Shown: positions 15,300 to 23,509, counted from the first letter of the stretch. The stretch is DNA of 24,510 bases from Symbiobacteriaceae bacterium (GCA_027356675.1 DAHVXO010000241.1:1-24510), one strand, 5' to 3'. Numbers and translations are program-made. The notes: generated by a model not told the origin, from the sequence alone.

Positions 15300-18257
15300 A
15301 TGGCGTCCATCGAACGGACAGCGTACCCACGCCTAAAGCGAGCACCGACCGCAAAAGAGCTTCAGGAGGTTTATACGCCGACGCCCCGGGAGACACAGTT
15401 TGCCTACGGCGGTGCCCGTGGCCCGGAACCCCTGCTTCACATTTTGGTCCTACTGAAGGTATTCCAACGGCTGGGCTACTTCCCGAGCGTTAATGACGTT
15501 CCTGCGCCGATCGTCAACCACATCAGGCAGCATCTGAGCCTTTCGCCCGATGTACAGCCTGACGTTTCGCCCAGAACCCGCTACAAGCACCATGTAGCCA
15601 TCCGGGAGTATCTGGAGATCATCCCGTTTGGGAGCCACGCACGTCGCGTCTGTACGGGGGCGGTCTACCGTTCAGCTCACGTCATGGATAACCCGGCGGA
15701 CCTGATCAACGTAGCCATTGAGGAACTGATCAAGGAGCGATGTGAGCTTCCCGGGTTCACCACGCTCGACAAGTTGGCCAGGCGCATCCGCACCCTGGTG
15801 AACCGGCGATTCTTCAATACCGTGTTGTCCCGGTTGTCGGCCGATGAGCAGCGCCAGCTTGACCGGCTGCTAACTCCCGATGATCCCAACCACAAGAGCA
15901 CCTTTCACTACTTCAAAGAGCCACCAAAGAGCGCCACCCTGAGCCACATGCACGAGCTGCAGGTGCGCTTCTCCTGGCTTCTTACCATAGGCGACGTGGA
16001 GCGGGTTCTGGAGGGGATCCCGAATGCCAAGATCAAGCACTTTGCGGCAGAGGCTCGAGCCCTTGACGCCGCAGAGTTACGGGATTTCACGCCGCCAAAG
16101 CGATACACCCTTGTGCTCGCCATGTTGCAGCGGGCTCGGATCACTGTCCGCGACAACCTGGTGGGGACCTTCCTGAAGCGGATCGGCGCCATTCACAACC
16201 GTGGCAAGCAGGCCCTGGCGGAACTCCAGGAAAAGCACCGGGCCAAGACAGAGCGGCTGATCTCCGTGTTTGCGGAGGTCCTTCAGACCTCAGAGAACAG
16301 CCAAGCCGACGACGCCTCCCTTGGCCGCCAGGTGAAGGACTTGCTGGCCGCCCGCGGCGGCGCCGGCGTCCTGCTGGACGACTATGAATCCGTCTCGGCC
16401 TACAGCGGCAACAACTACCTGCCGCTACTCTGGAAGTTCTACAAGAGCCATCGTTCGGAGCTTTTTCGCATGGTTCGGCTGCTCACCATCAAGCCAACGA
16501 CTCGGGATCGGTCGTTGATGACCGCTCTGGATTTCCTGCTCGAGAACGAAAACCGACGCAGCGAGTTCCTCAAAGCTGACCTGGACCTCTCCTTTGCCAG
16601 TGACCAGTGGATCCGCACCGTCCTGGTTCGGCAGAATCGTGAGATCGTCTACAATCGGCGCCACCTGGAAGTCTGCGTGTTCTCCCACATCGCCGCCGAG
16701 CTGAAGAGTGGTGACCTGTGCGTACAGGGGTCCGAGAACTTCGCTGACTACCGCGACCAACTGCTACCCTGGAGCGACTGCGAACCCATGGTGGCCCAGT
16801 ACTGCCGAGAGATGGGCTTCGAGGCTACCCCCAGCACCTTCGTGGAGCAGCTGCGCACTTGGTTAACGCAGACAGCCCTGGACGTGGACCGCAACTACCC
16901 GGACAACGGCCAGGTCGTCATCAGCGAAAGCGGAGAGCCGGTCCTGAAACGAATCCCACGGAAAGAGCTGTCGCGGAGTGTCAGGGACCTCGAAAACACG
17001 ATCCTTGAACGGATGCCAGAGCGGAACATCATCGACGTGCTGTGCAATGGTCAGCACTGTACGAACTGGACCCGCCACCTTGGTCCCCTCTCGGGGTCCG
17101 ATCCAAAGTTGGAGAATGCCGTCGAGCGTTACATCATCACCGCTTTCAGCTATGGATGCAACCTTGGACCAGCTCAGGCGGCCCGCCATATGCGCGGGTT
17201 GGTAACGGCCCATCAGATCTCGTTCGTCAACCGCCGCCATGTCACGGCCGCCAAACTGGACGAGGCGATCCGAGATGTCATCAACCAGTACAACCGCTTC
17301 GGCCTCCCCAAGGTGTGGGGCGACGGGTCTACCGCTGCTGCCGATGGTACGAAGTTTGATCTATACGAAGAGAACCTGGTCTCCGAGTACCATATCCGCT
17401 ATGGCGGCTACGGCGGGATCGCCTACCACCATGTCTCCGACACCTACATCGCCCTGTTCAGCCACTTTATCCCCTGCGGTGTATGGGAAGCTGTGTACAT
17501 CATCGACGGGCTCCTAAAGAACAAGTCGGACATTCAGCCCGACACGGTCCATGCAGACACCCAGGGCCAGTCACTTCCCGTGTTCGCATTGGCCCATCTC
17601 CTAGGCATCAAGTTGATGCCGCGCATCCGCAACTGGAAAGACCAGAAGTTCTTCCGTCCCAGCAAGGATGCGATTTACAAGCACATCGACCCGCTCTTTG
17701 GCGACGAGGTGGACTGGGAGCTCCTCGAAACCCACTGGCAGGATCTCCTGCAGGTGGTCCTCTCCATCAAGGCTGGCAAGGTGTTACCCTCCACTCTGCT
17801 TCGCAAGCTGGGCAACAACAGCCATAAGAACCGCCTCTACAGGGCCTTTCGTGAACTTGGCCGGGTAATGCGAACGGTGTTCCTGCTGCGCTATATCACC
17901 GACATCCAGCTCCGGGAGCAGATCACCGCCACCACCAACAAGGTGGAAGCCTACAACGGCTTTACGAAGTGGGTCTTCTTCGGTGGTGAGGGTGTCATCT
18001 CCGAAAACGACCCTGAAGAGCAGGAAAAGCGAATCAAATATAAGGACCTTGTGTCCAACATCATCGCCGTCCAGAACGTGGTGGACATGACCTACGCCCT
18101 GCGGGAGTTGAAGCGAGAGGGGTATGAGGTTAATCGGGAGGACGTGGCCGGCCTCAGTCCGTACCTGACCAGGCACATCAAGCGGTTTGGGGACTACTAC
18201 ATCGACCTTGGGAACGCCCCACAGCCACTCGACAGCGATATGTCAGTACCCGTGTAG
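15300..18257 (+). CDS. tnpA: Tn3-family DDE transposase
   Basis: 985 residues, the normal length for this family. The N-terminal part (about 1-550) is the DNA-binding and self-association region that recognises the 38-bp ends. The catalytic core shows WGDGSTAAADGTKF (D675, D682), VHADTQGQS (D753) and TNKVEAYNGF (E883), so a complete DDE triad can be placed with D682 as the likely first Asp. Other family landmarks are RYGGYGGIAYHH and RNWKDQKF. There is no internal stop, so the protein is probably functional. It carries out replicative transposition. The ATG is 12 bases after AGGGAGG. The right terminal repeat begins 31 bases after the stop. Confidence 0.96.
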   Translation: MASIERTAYPRLKRAPTAKELQEVYTPTPRETQFAYGGARGPEPLLHILVLLKVFQRLGYFPSVNDVPAPIVNHIRQHLSLSPDVQPDVSPRTRYKHHVAIREYLEIIPFGSHARRVCTGAVYRSAHVMDNPADLINVAIEELIKERCELPGFTTLDKLARRIRTLVNRRFFNTVLSRLSADEQRQLDRLLTPDDPNHKSTFHYFKEPPKSATLSHMHELQVRFSWLLTIGDVERVLEGIPNAKIKHFAAEARALDAAELRDFTPPKRYTLVLAMLQRARITVRDNLVGTFLKRIGAIHNRGKQALAELQEKHRAKTERLISVFAEVLQTSENSQADDASLGRQVKDLLAARGGAGVLLDDYESVSAYSGNNYLPLLWKFYKSHRSELFRMVRLLTIKPTTRDRSLMTALDFLLENENRRSEFLKADLDLSFASDQWIRTVLVRQNREIVYNRRHLEVCVFSHIAAELKSGDLCVQGSENFADYRDQLLPWSDCEPMVAQYCREMGFEATPSTFVEQLRTWLTQTALDVDRNYPDNGQVVISESGEPVLKRIPRKELSRSVRDLENTILERMPERNIIDVLCNGQHCTNWTRHLGPLSGSDPKLENAVERYIITAFSYGCNLGPAQAARHMRGLVTAHQISFVNRRHVTAAKLDEAIRDVINQYNRFGLPKVWGDGSTAAADGTKFDLYEENLVSEYHIRYGGYGGIAYHHVSDTYIALFSHFIPCGVWEAVYIIDGLLKNKSDIQPDTVHADTQGQSLPVFALAHLLGIKLMPRIRNWKDQKFFRPSKDAIYKHIDPLFGDEVDWELLETHWQDLLQVVLSIKAGKVLPSTLLRKLGNNSHKNRLYRAFRELGRVMRTVFLLRYITDIQLREQITATTNKVEAYNGFTKWVFFGGEGVISENDPEEQEKRIKYKDLVSNIIAVQNVVDMTYALRELKREGYEVNREDVAGLSPYLTRHIKRFGDYYIDLGNAPQPLDSDMSVPV

Positions 18258-18287
18258 CCACATCAAAGGCTGGGACATCCTCCCAGT

Positions 18288-18325
18288 CTAATTCCCATTT
18301 TGTCACGTATCTCGGCTGAACCCCC
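18288..18325 (-). repeat. Right terminal inverted repeat of the Tn3-family transposon
   Basis: Read inward from the outer edge on the minus strand it starts GGGGGTTCAGCCGAGATACG, continues with a GACAAAA core and ends AATTAG: 38 bases, matching the family plan (GGGG start, A-rich core, TAAG-like end). The flanking TCTTC (18326-18330) is the expected 5-bp target duplication. No good partner was found in the window. Confidence 0.82.
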
Positions 18326-18570
18326 TCTTCTGGGGATTCGGCCACCCACTGATCAACGATGAAGCAGTCGGATCCCATAGCCCTTGCAACGCCGCCCACT
18401 ACCAGATGCCCGCTGTGAAGACCTGTGGTTTCAATGTCATAGCTGAGCAGCGGCGATTTCAGGTCTGGATGATCCGGGAACATGGGAGCAGGGCGGGCAA
18501 GTGTAACTGCTCGGTGGATCACGGGCCGGTCCCCCTCTGGTAATAGTGGTGTTGGGCAGTACCACGGCAT
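18326..18570 (-). pseudogene. RNase H-like (DEDD) exonuclease, 5' part, cut by the transposon
   Basis: From ATG 18570 the frame gives about 82 residues, then enters the transposon end. LLSYDIETTGL carries the DxE motif that binds the first catalytic metal in DnaQ- or YprB-type exonucleases, followed by a beta-strand region (GHLVVGGVARA) and DQWVAESPEE. After SPEE the next bases are the GGGG of the terminal repeat, and the fused reading frame from there is meaningless. The missing part would hold the remaining Exo II and III acidic residues, so the fragment should be inactive. It starts 27 bases after the winged-helix-like gene and was probably co-transcribed with it. The ribosome binding site is weak. 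Confidence 0.72.
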
Positions 18571-18597
18571 GAGCCTGGTGGTTTCCGGGTGGTTCTC

Positions 18598-19452
18598 TCA
18601 ATGCAGGTCGGGATACAGCCGTTTGTACGCGCGATTTACGAACTCCTCGGCACGATCCAGTGCGGTCCAGAGGTCAGGGCGCCACCGCTCAAGCAGTTGC
18701 TCGCCCGTCGGCGTTAGGGAGATCAGCCGGTTAGTCTTGTCTCTTGCTACGGCACCGAAGTTCTCCTCACCGAGTTGCTGGATGGCCCGCTGAATCAGCT
18801 TGTACCGGGGCCAATGCTCAGGGGAGCGCAAGCCTTCTGGAAGGTAACTGATCTGCCCGGTTGCGCCGTAGATCAACTCTCGAACCGGTCCCACCGAAGC
18901 CGCACCGTGGTGGTGAAGGCTCCAGAGCACCAGCCACCTATACAGCACTGTCATGTTGATCGTGAGACCGCACGATTCGGCAGTAGGCCGCCCAACGAGC
19001 TGTTTCACGGTGCGGAGAAAGTGCCTGCTAGACGCCAGTGCCCCGAGAGGTCCAACCAGGTCGACCTTTTGCTTGTCAAGTTCCGTTAACCCTTTTGAGG
19101 TGACTCGGTAACGCGTGTACTGTTGGTTATAGCGACGGCCCACGGGGGAACGGACATCGGCCGTCTTCGCTTCAGGTTGAGATACCATCACTTTGACCAA
19201 GTCGTCGTCCCGTAGGGGCACGAGAATGCCGTAGGAGGTTCCCTCTGGGGTGTACCCTCCATAGAGGGTATCGTCTGAAAGAGAAGTCCACCCTAGTTCC
19301 GTCGTCAAGTGCATCCGAAAGTCCTCGGGCGTGGCGCCCTGTGGCCGCTCGCTGAGCAGCTGGAGGATTACTACGCGTCCAATGTGGGAAGCAGTGATGG
19401 TGGCCAGGGGCATTCTTGCCAGTGAGTCCTGAAGGCTGCTCTTTGCTGACAA
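18598..19452 (-). CDS. Hypothetical protein with PadR/winged-helix-like segments
   Basis: 284 residues. I do not recognise a named family. Two stretches look like winged-helix wings: TRYRVTSKGLTELDK in the middle, and a C-terminal RLISLTPTGEQLLERW preceded by a helix-rich segment. The repeated 'T-x-x-G' wing pattern is common in PadR-like DNA-binding proteins, and a tandem arrangement would explain the length. There is no signal peptide or membrane helix. The frame is open as far as 19659, but TTG 19452 is the likely start because AGGAGG (19461-19466, minus strand) sits 8 bases before it, and the upstream codons cross a perfect inverted repeat. It heads an operon with the interrupted exonuclease gene. 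Confidence 0.65.
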   Translation of the reverse strand: MSAKSSLQDSLARMPLATITASHIGRVVILQLLSERPQGATPEDFRMHLTTELGWTSLSDDTLYGGYTPEGTSYGILVPLRDDDLVKVMVSQPEAKTADVRSPVGRRYNQQYTRYRVTSKGLTELDKQKVDLVGPLGALASSRHFLRTVKQLVGRPTAESCGLTINMTVLYRWLVLWSLHHHGAASVGPVRELIYGATGQISYLPEGLRSPEHWPRYKLIQRAIQQLGEENFGAVARDKTNRLISLTPTGEQLLERWRPDLWTALDRAEEFVNRAYKRLYPDLH

Positions 19453-19583
19453 CTCTACTACCTCCTGCGAGAGAAGGGGGGGAGGGCCCCCATCGCTCGA
19501 TGATGTTGGTTCCTTGGCCCCGTGCAGAACTTTTCCGTTGGCAGGGCGCTTGCTTTTTGGCTGTGGGCATCTCTGCCCCGTAG

Positions 19584-19628
19584 TGTGGAATACCCCAATC
19601 CGTGTAACTCGGATTGGGGTATTCCACA
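19584..19628. repeat. Perfect 19-bp inverted repeat with 7-base loop
   Basis: TGTGGAATACCCCAATCCG (19584-19602) is exactly complementary to 19610-19628. Neither side has a T-run, so it is not a standard terminator. It lies about 130 bases upstream of the leftward 284-residue gene, and could be an operator, a leader RNA structure or a mobile-element footprint. Confidence 0.8.
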
Positions 19629-19870
19629 GGGATGCCGCAATTCCCTTTGTTTTTGCCATCAGAAACGTTGTCCGGATGATCTCTGAGGGCGAGCGGATGT
19701 GTGGTCTGTACCCGTCTATGCTATGTTCGAAGCATGTCGGCCACCGGGCAGCCGTGCATCTGGCCGGAGAAATGTGGTTTATGGTTGGACGTGCCTATAA
19801 CGGTCGTATCGACCCAGATGTTACCATAACGGTACATCCTGGCAATCGGAACAGTTTTTCAGGGGTAACC
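19629..19870. other. Intergenic stretch, no gene assigned
   Basis: A plus-strand frame crosses this region but has no ribosome binding site and runs through both the 19-bp palindrome and the neighbouring repeat element. I see no supported gene here. Confidence 0.4.
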
Positions 19871-20141
19871 CACAGATTCGTGTCAAAACCCGACACTAGT
19901 TATGTCGACCGCCTGGGGGCCGGCTGCACTGCCGGAAAGTTGGCCTATCGGCCGTGCTTCCCCGGCCAGGACATGCTATCGGTAGAGTGGGGGATCTGAG
20001 CCGACCAAAACCCCGCCGATTCGGCCACTCCGGTGATAACTCGACCCGGCCAGTTGACAGGGGCCATTCCGGCAAAGTCTTGGCCTGCCTGCTCTCCATT
20101 CAGTTGACATAAGTCATGACGGGTTTTTGCACGAATCTATG
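19871..20141. mobile_element. Short non-autonomous element (MITE or IS21-like end pair) with long inverted ends
   Basis: The left end 19871-19910 and right end 20102-20141 are inverted copies matching at about 31 of 40 positions; shared blocks include GATTCGTG, AAAACCCG and TTATGTC. The 190 bases between hold no transposase, but contain CAGTTGACA twice (about 20051 and 20101) and oppositely oriented GCCGGAA words, resembling the multiple end repeats of IS21-type elements. It is about 271 bp, so it is either a mobilisable miniature element or an internal deletion of a larger IS. Family assignment is tentative. The right end lies only about 50 bases before the secreted-precursor gene. Confidence 0.65.
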
Positions 20142-20189
20142 TAGTCCCAGTTTCAGCGCGTCCGATTCGCCAGGAAATCCGCAGACGGG

Positions 20190-20969
20190 GTGAATCTGGT
20201 GAGGCGGTTTCTTGCATGTCTCCTGGTCGTTTGCGTTGCGGTGGCCTCCCTGGCAATCCGGCAGTCCTACGCTTTCGAGCCGCCCGAGGGATGGCACATG
20301 GTCTCAGCCAAAGAGGGAGCGGCCCTAACCCACAACGTAAGGGCATCTGCTCAATACCAGGCTTTCATTAGGTCCCTGACGACCGCGTACACTCCTGAAA
20401 TGGAAGCCATCGTCATGGGGCATGGGGACAAGGCCTTTGTTTACTATCCGATTAAGTATCTCGACCAGAACAACGGCAGTCTCTTCATGGCGGTGGTCGA
20501 TCAGAAGACGGGGAGCGTCCTTGAAACCATGACCTGGCTGGTGGAGAGAGCCGGGGCCGGGCACCGAGCCCGGGTCCGGGTACAGGATCAGTCGGTGATG
20601 GACGTGATGATCGACGATCAGGGGACTGTGGTCGCTGGCTGGTATGTAGATGCGAACGGCAAGCAAGTGGATGCGGCCGGAGCGAACTATGTGAAAGAAG
20701 GCACCTCAAACCTCGATCAGGTGCGCTCAGCTCTGCTCGGTTCGGAAAAGGCTGCTGGCGGCGTCGAGACACAGAGCTTGCGCTGCCTGAATGACTGCTT
20801 GAGCAATGCGGGGGTACCGCTTTTCCTGATTACGCTGGTCGCCATGGTGTGTGCGATCGCCTGTGCCGTCACGGCCGGCCTCGGCTGCGCTATCTGCTTG
20901 GGCGCCACGCTGGGTGCTTGGGCCAGTGTCGGGACTACTTGCTTGCGCCGCTGCGGCTACAGCATATAG
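20190..20969 (+). CDS. Secreted bacteriocin-like precursor with eight-Cys hydrophobic C-terminus
   Basis: 259 residues. Residues 1-28 are a Sec-type signal peptide (VRRF, a hydrophobic core, then SYA-F). A globular, mostly beta middle region (30-190) follows. The last about 62 residues are strongly hydrophobic, with cysteines in four pairs: C199/C203, C221/C225, C233/C236 and C251/C255. A long exported precursor ending in a Cys-rich hydrophobic peptide resembles halocin C8-type bacteriocin precursors, where the C-terminal peptide is the toxin and the N-terminal part gives self-protection. I cannot prove membership. GTG 20190 and GTG 20199 are both possible starts; GGGGTGA at 20187-20193 would better serve the second. 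A small membrane-protein gene follows 12 bases after the stop. Confidence 0.7.
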   Translation: MNLVRRFLACLLVVCVAVASLAIRQSYAFEPPEGWHMVSAKEGAALTHNVRASAQYQAFIRSLTTAYTPEMEAIVMGHGDKAFVYYPIKYLDQNNGSLFMAVVDQKTGSVLETMTWLVERAGAGHRARVRVQDQSVMDVMIDDQGTVVAGWYVDANGKQVDAAGANYVKEGTSNLDQVRSALLGSEKAAGGVETQSLRCLNDCLSNAGVPLFLITLVAMVCAIACAVTAGLGCAICLGATLGAWASVGTTCLRRCGYSI

Positions 20970-20981
20970 GAGGTGGCAACC

Positions 20982-21341
20982 TTGAAATGGTGGGTTCCCT
21001 TTGCTATCGCCGCAGTGATAGCAGCCCTGGCCACTGCCTTTGCCCTCCCGTGGTGGGCAACCGTTCAGGAGAAGTACCAGATCACCGGTCCCACGCTGTG
21101 GGATAGTGCATCCATAATGGCAGGCCTGGCGCTGGGGACCCTCTTACGCGTGGGGCTTGGAAGGGGAGTGCCCAGCCGGGCGCAGGGCTTGTCTATGATG
21201 GCAGTCCTAGTGCTCTTGGGGCTGCTAACCTTCCTGCCCTGGTCGGGTGAATCGGTGGTACGGGTCATTCTCCTCCCCATAGGCGCTCTGGTGACGGCCG
21301 CATGGGGAATCTCAGGGACGCGAAGAGATACTCACCAGTAG
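20982..21341 (+). CDS. Small membrane protein, candidate immunity or accessory protein
   Basis: 119 residues with about four hydrophobic segments (near 4-22, 35-55, 70-87 and 92-108), short loops and a basic C-terminal end (SGTRRDTHQ). I recognise no family. Start TTG 20982 is set by AGGAGGT at 20968-20974, which overlaps the stop of the upstream precursor gene, so the two are co-translated or at least co-transcribed. Bacteriocin operons typically place a small membrane protein directly after the precursor as immunity or export helper; that role is inferred only from position and topology. A strong terminator closes the two-gene unit. Confidence 0.75.
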   Translation: MKWWVPFAIAAVIAALATAFALPWWATVQEKYQITGPTLWDSASIMAGLALGTLLRVGLGRGVPSRAQGLSMMAVLVLLGLLTFLPWSGESVVRVILLPIGALVTAAWGISGTRRDTHQ

Positions 21342-21351
21342 CCAGCACATC

Positions 21352-21390
21352 ATCGCCCCCCGGGATCCACACAGGAGCCCGGGGGGCGAT
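21352..21390 (+). terminator. Terminator closing the precursor/membrane-protein operon
   Basis: ATCGCCCCCCGGG (21352-21364) pairs perfectly with 21378-21390, 13-base loop, then AGTTTGCTTT. Confidence 0.88.
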
Positions 21391-21687
21391 AGTTTGCTTT
21401 GGGCGCGGCAAAGCAGGACGTCGCAACTGGCTATGAGGCGCGACGTCCGTGGGCAGTTCTTCTCCTGGTCGGCGGGTTCGGCAAATGCCTGATTCGCCTT
21501 CGCTCCTCCCACTGAATGGCCTCCCACCGGTAGCGGGACCAAAAATGATGTAGTACAGAGATTACAGAGGTGTCGGTAACACCGACTTTTTCGGCGTCTG
21601 ACAGAGGATTTCGGTACATTGTGAAGAATCTTCGCCATAGTTATTCCAGGCTCGATTCATTAACTTCACAACTGCGGGAGGCTCTCG
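21391..21687. other. Intergenic leader upstream of the HD-GYP gene
   Basis: No gene is seen. It contains inverted repeats GGACGTCGC/GCGACGTCC (21416-21448) and TTGTGAAG/CTTCACAA (21619-21626 with 21664-21671), and a short hairpin with a T-run at 21572-21591. The structured leader could regulate the downstream operon, but I match it to no known riboswitch. Confidence 0.45.
21572..21591 (+). terminator. Possible attenuator hairpin before the HD-GYP gene
   Basis: GTCGGT (21572-21577) and ACCGAC (21581-21586) form a 6-bp stem with a 3-base loop, followed by TTTTT. It is short but has the right shape, about 97 bases before the GTG start. Confidence 0.4.
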
Positions 21688-22437
21688 GTGTTGACCTACT
21701 CGATGCTGATGATCTCTGCGGATCTGCCTGACGTGCCGCCCGAGCTTCCAGCTCAGCTGCGGGCCCTTTTGATGGCAATCGCCGTCCGCGACCGAGGCAC
21801 ATACTCCCACATGCGCCAAGTAGCCTTCCTCGTCGATCGACTCTCGGATTGGCTCGGTCTTCGGGAACTGGAACGCTGTGAGGTGACTGTTGCGGCCATG
21901 GTGCACGACATTGGCAAACTGGGCGTTCCGGAAGCGATCCTGCTGAAGAGCGGCCGCCTTTCGGAGCGTGAAATGCGGGAGTTGGCTACGCACGCTGAAC
22001 TCGGGGCGTCGATGCTCCTGCGGGTCGGCACCGAGGAAGAGGTTGCCAGAGCCGTTCTGCATCACCACGAGTACTTTGATGGAGGCGGATATCCCAGAGG
22101 CCTACGGGGCAGTGAAATCCCGCTAGGTTCACGGCTGATCGCCGTGGCTGATGCATACGACTCGATGACCAGCCCACGCAGTTACAGGCCGGGACTTCAT
22201 TCCAACATCGCCGTAACAGAGATCAACCGATGCATTGGTACGCAATTCGACCCGGATGTCGCCGGCGCTTTCATCGAGATGCTCAAGGCTGCGCAGGCAG
22301 ATGAGGAACAGTGGGCTATTCGACCTGGTTCAGACCCAGCGGCGACAGCCGGCCCGACCCTCGCGTTGCGGTTAGGCGGGGTTCGGCGCCTCAGGATGGT
22401 GGCCGACGGCGCCAAAGGAGAAGTACATACCGGGTAG
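21688..22437 (+). CDS. HD-GYP domain protein, probable cyclic di-GMP phosphodiesterase
   Basis: 249 residues, soluble. The HD-GYP fold spans about 30-200: H41, H73-D74 (HDIGKLGVP), H102, HHHEYFDGGGYP (H126, H127, D131, GYP at 134-136) and D155 (AVADAYDSM). These are the metal ligands and the GYP signature. HD-GYP enzymes hydrolyse c-di-GMP to pGpG and GMP. There is no receiver or membrane sensor domain; the N-terminal 25 residues are too short for one, and the C-terminal about 45 residues are low-complexity. GTG 21688 follows CGGGAGG. A CheX-like gene begins 13 bases downstream, linking it with chemotaxis or motility control. Confidence 0.9.
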   Translation: MLTYSMLMISADLPDVPPELPAQLRALLMAIAVRDRGTYSHMRQVAFLVDRLSDWLGLRELERCEVTVAAMVHDIGKLGVPEAILLKSGRLSEREMRELATHAELGASMLLRVGTEEEVARAVLHHHEYFDGGGYPRGLRGSEIPLGSRLIAVADAYDSMTSPRSYRPGLHSNIAVTEINRCIGTQFDPDVAGAFIEMLKAAQADEEQWAIRPGSDPAATAGPTLALRLGGVRRLRMVADGAKGEVHTG

Positions 22438-22450
22438 GAAGGCGATTGTC

Positions 22451-22909
22451 GTGAAAGTCGTATACATCAACCCGTTCCTGGGGGCTGCAATCGCGGTGCT
22501 CCAGGCGGAGACTCATGCCGAGGTACGCAAGGGGACGATCGGCATGGCAGATGGCCCCCTGGTCTCGGACGACGTTACCGTTCTGGTCGGTGTGACCGGT
22601 CGGGTCCGGGGTGTGGTACTGCTCAATGTCAGCGAGAGGACCGCCAAAGAGCTGGTGGGTGCGATGCAGGGAACCCCAGTGGCTGTTTGGGACACGCTGG
22701 CCGAGTCCGGGATCGCAGAGTTAGGCAACGTGATCACCGGCCGGGCCAGCTCCGAACTGGAGAGCGCCGGTTACCCATGTACGATCTCGCCACCTACCGT
22801 TGTAATCGGGCGTGGGACACAGATCTCCACCATCCACATACAGCGGTTGGTAATCCCTTTGGAGACAAGACATGGCGCCATATCGGTCCACGTGGCACTT
22901 CAAGAGTAG
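22451..22909 (+). CDS. CheX/CheC-like chemotaxis phosphatase family protein
   Basis: 152 residues. The signature helix reads TLAESGIAELGNVITGRAS (82-100), with E90 and N93 filling the ExxN motif that dephosphorylates CheY-P in CheX. The opening MKVVYINPFL and the middle VTGRVRGVVLLNVS strand pair are also CheX-like. CheX proteins remove phosphate from CheY, or serve as adaptors for response-regulator-like partners. Only one ExxN helix is seen, as in CheX rather than CheC. GTG 22451 is preceded by AGGAAGG (22436-22442). It is probably co-transcribed with the HD-GYP gene, so a shared role in motility or surface signalling is likely. Confidence 0.85.
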   Translation: MKVVYINPFLGAAIAVLQAETHAEVRKGTIGMADGPLVSDDVTVLVGVTGRVRGVVLLNVSERTAKELVGAMQGTPVAVWDTLAESGIAELGNVITGRASSELESAGYPCTISPPTVVIGRGTQISTIHIQRLVIPLETRHGAISVHVALQE

Positions 22910-22932
22910 CGAGCCGGGGCCGGGGGGATTCG

Positions 22933-23427
22933 ATGCGCAGCCCTGAATTGGACCGGCCTGATGCCCGCCTCGCTTATCTCCGAACTCGGATTCTTCTTCA
23001 GGCCCGAAGAGACGGGGGTGCTCCCTTGGACGGGCATGCGAAACCCTTACAGCACGCCAGGCAGACCCACGCCTATTACCGGACCTTACGACTCTTAATG
23101 CGGATCCATCGGCTAGGGCAACGTTGCGGGTCACAAGTGCTTCTCGGCACGGCCGGGAGGCTCCGGCAGGTGGTCCGTGAGTGGTATCGGCAAAGTCCCG
23201 CCCGCCGGGAGTTCATTGGCTCGGTGATCATCGCCATGGCGGGGCAAGACGAAGGACGTACCAGACGCCTCCTGGACCGCGTGGAAGCACTTGGACATCG
23301 GTTGCATGCCTCTGGGCTGGTTGAAGCCATCGTCATATGGAGACAGGAGCTTAACGAGGCCTTGGCCCATCTGCGCGTCACGGCGGTGGCTCCGGCGGAT
23401 GATCACAACCAGGAGCAAAAGCACTGA
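22933..23427 (+). CDS. Hypothetical Arg-rich helical protein
   Basis: 164 residues that I do not recognise. It is strongly basic and mostly helical, without signal peptide, membrane helix or Cys pairs. ATG 22933 is preceded by a G-run (GGGGGG, 22922-22927). The same frame is open upstream inside the CheX-like gene, but that part is a shadow. It begins 23 bases after the CheX-like stop and ends before a strong bidirectional terminator, so it is the third gene of the HD-GYP operon and may act in the same signalling process. Confidence 0.6.
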   Translation: MRSPELDRPDARLAYLRTRILLQARRDGGAPLDGHAKPLQHARQTHAYYRTLRLLMRIHRLGQRCGSQVLLGTAGRLRQVVREWYRQSPARREFIGSVIIAMAGQDEGRTRRLLDRVEALGHRLHASGLVEAIVIWRQELNEALAHLRVTAVAPADDHNQEQKH

Positions 23428-23509
23428 CTCCATCCCCGGGATGGTCCGCGACGGTTATTCTATTTGCTTTTCACCGCCGGTTCGCCCGGATGACCTGTTC
23501 ACCATCAAG

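Larger units (their letters stand above)
13152..18325 (+). mobile_element. Tn3-family transposon, transposition module and right end
   Basis: Two tyrosine recombinase genes, a full DDE transposase and a 38-bp GGGG-type terminal repeat 31 bases after the tnpA stop make a Tn4430-like layout (recombinase genes then tnpA). The right boundary at 18325 is well supported by interruption of a gene. The left boundary is not seen; the coordinates given cover only the recognisable module, and the element may extend leftward past position 1. Confidence 0.85.

Noticed and set aside
19514..19999. A 161-codon plus-strand frame across the palindrome and the left end of the short element
   Set aside because: It has no ribosome binding site and crosses two non-coding repeat structures; no recognisable protein pattern.
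21391..21560. c-di-GMP riboswitch before the HD-GYP gene, prompted by GGCAAAGCAGGACG and GGTAGCGGG words
   Set aside because: The words are not in the order or pairing of the GEMM consensus, and the visible stem pairs different bases.
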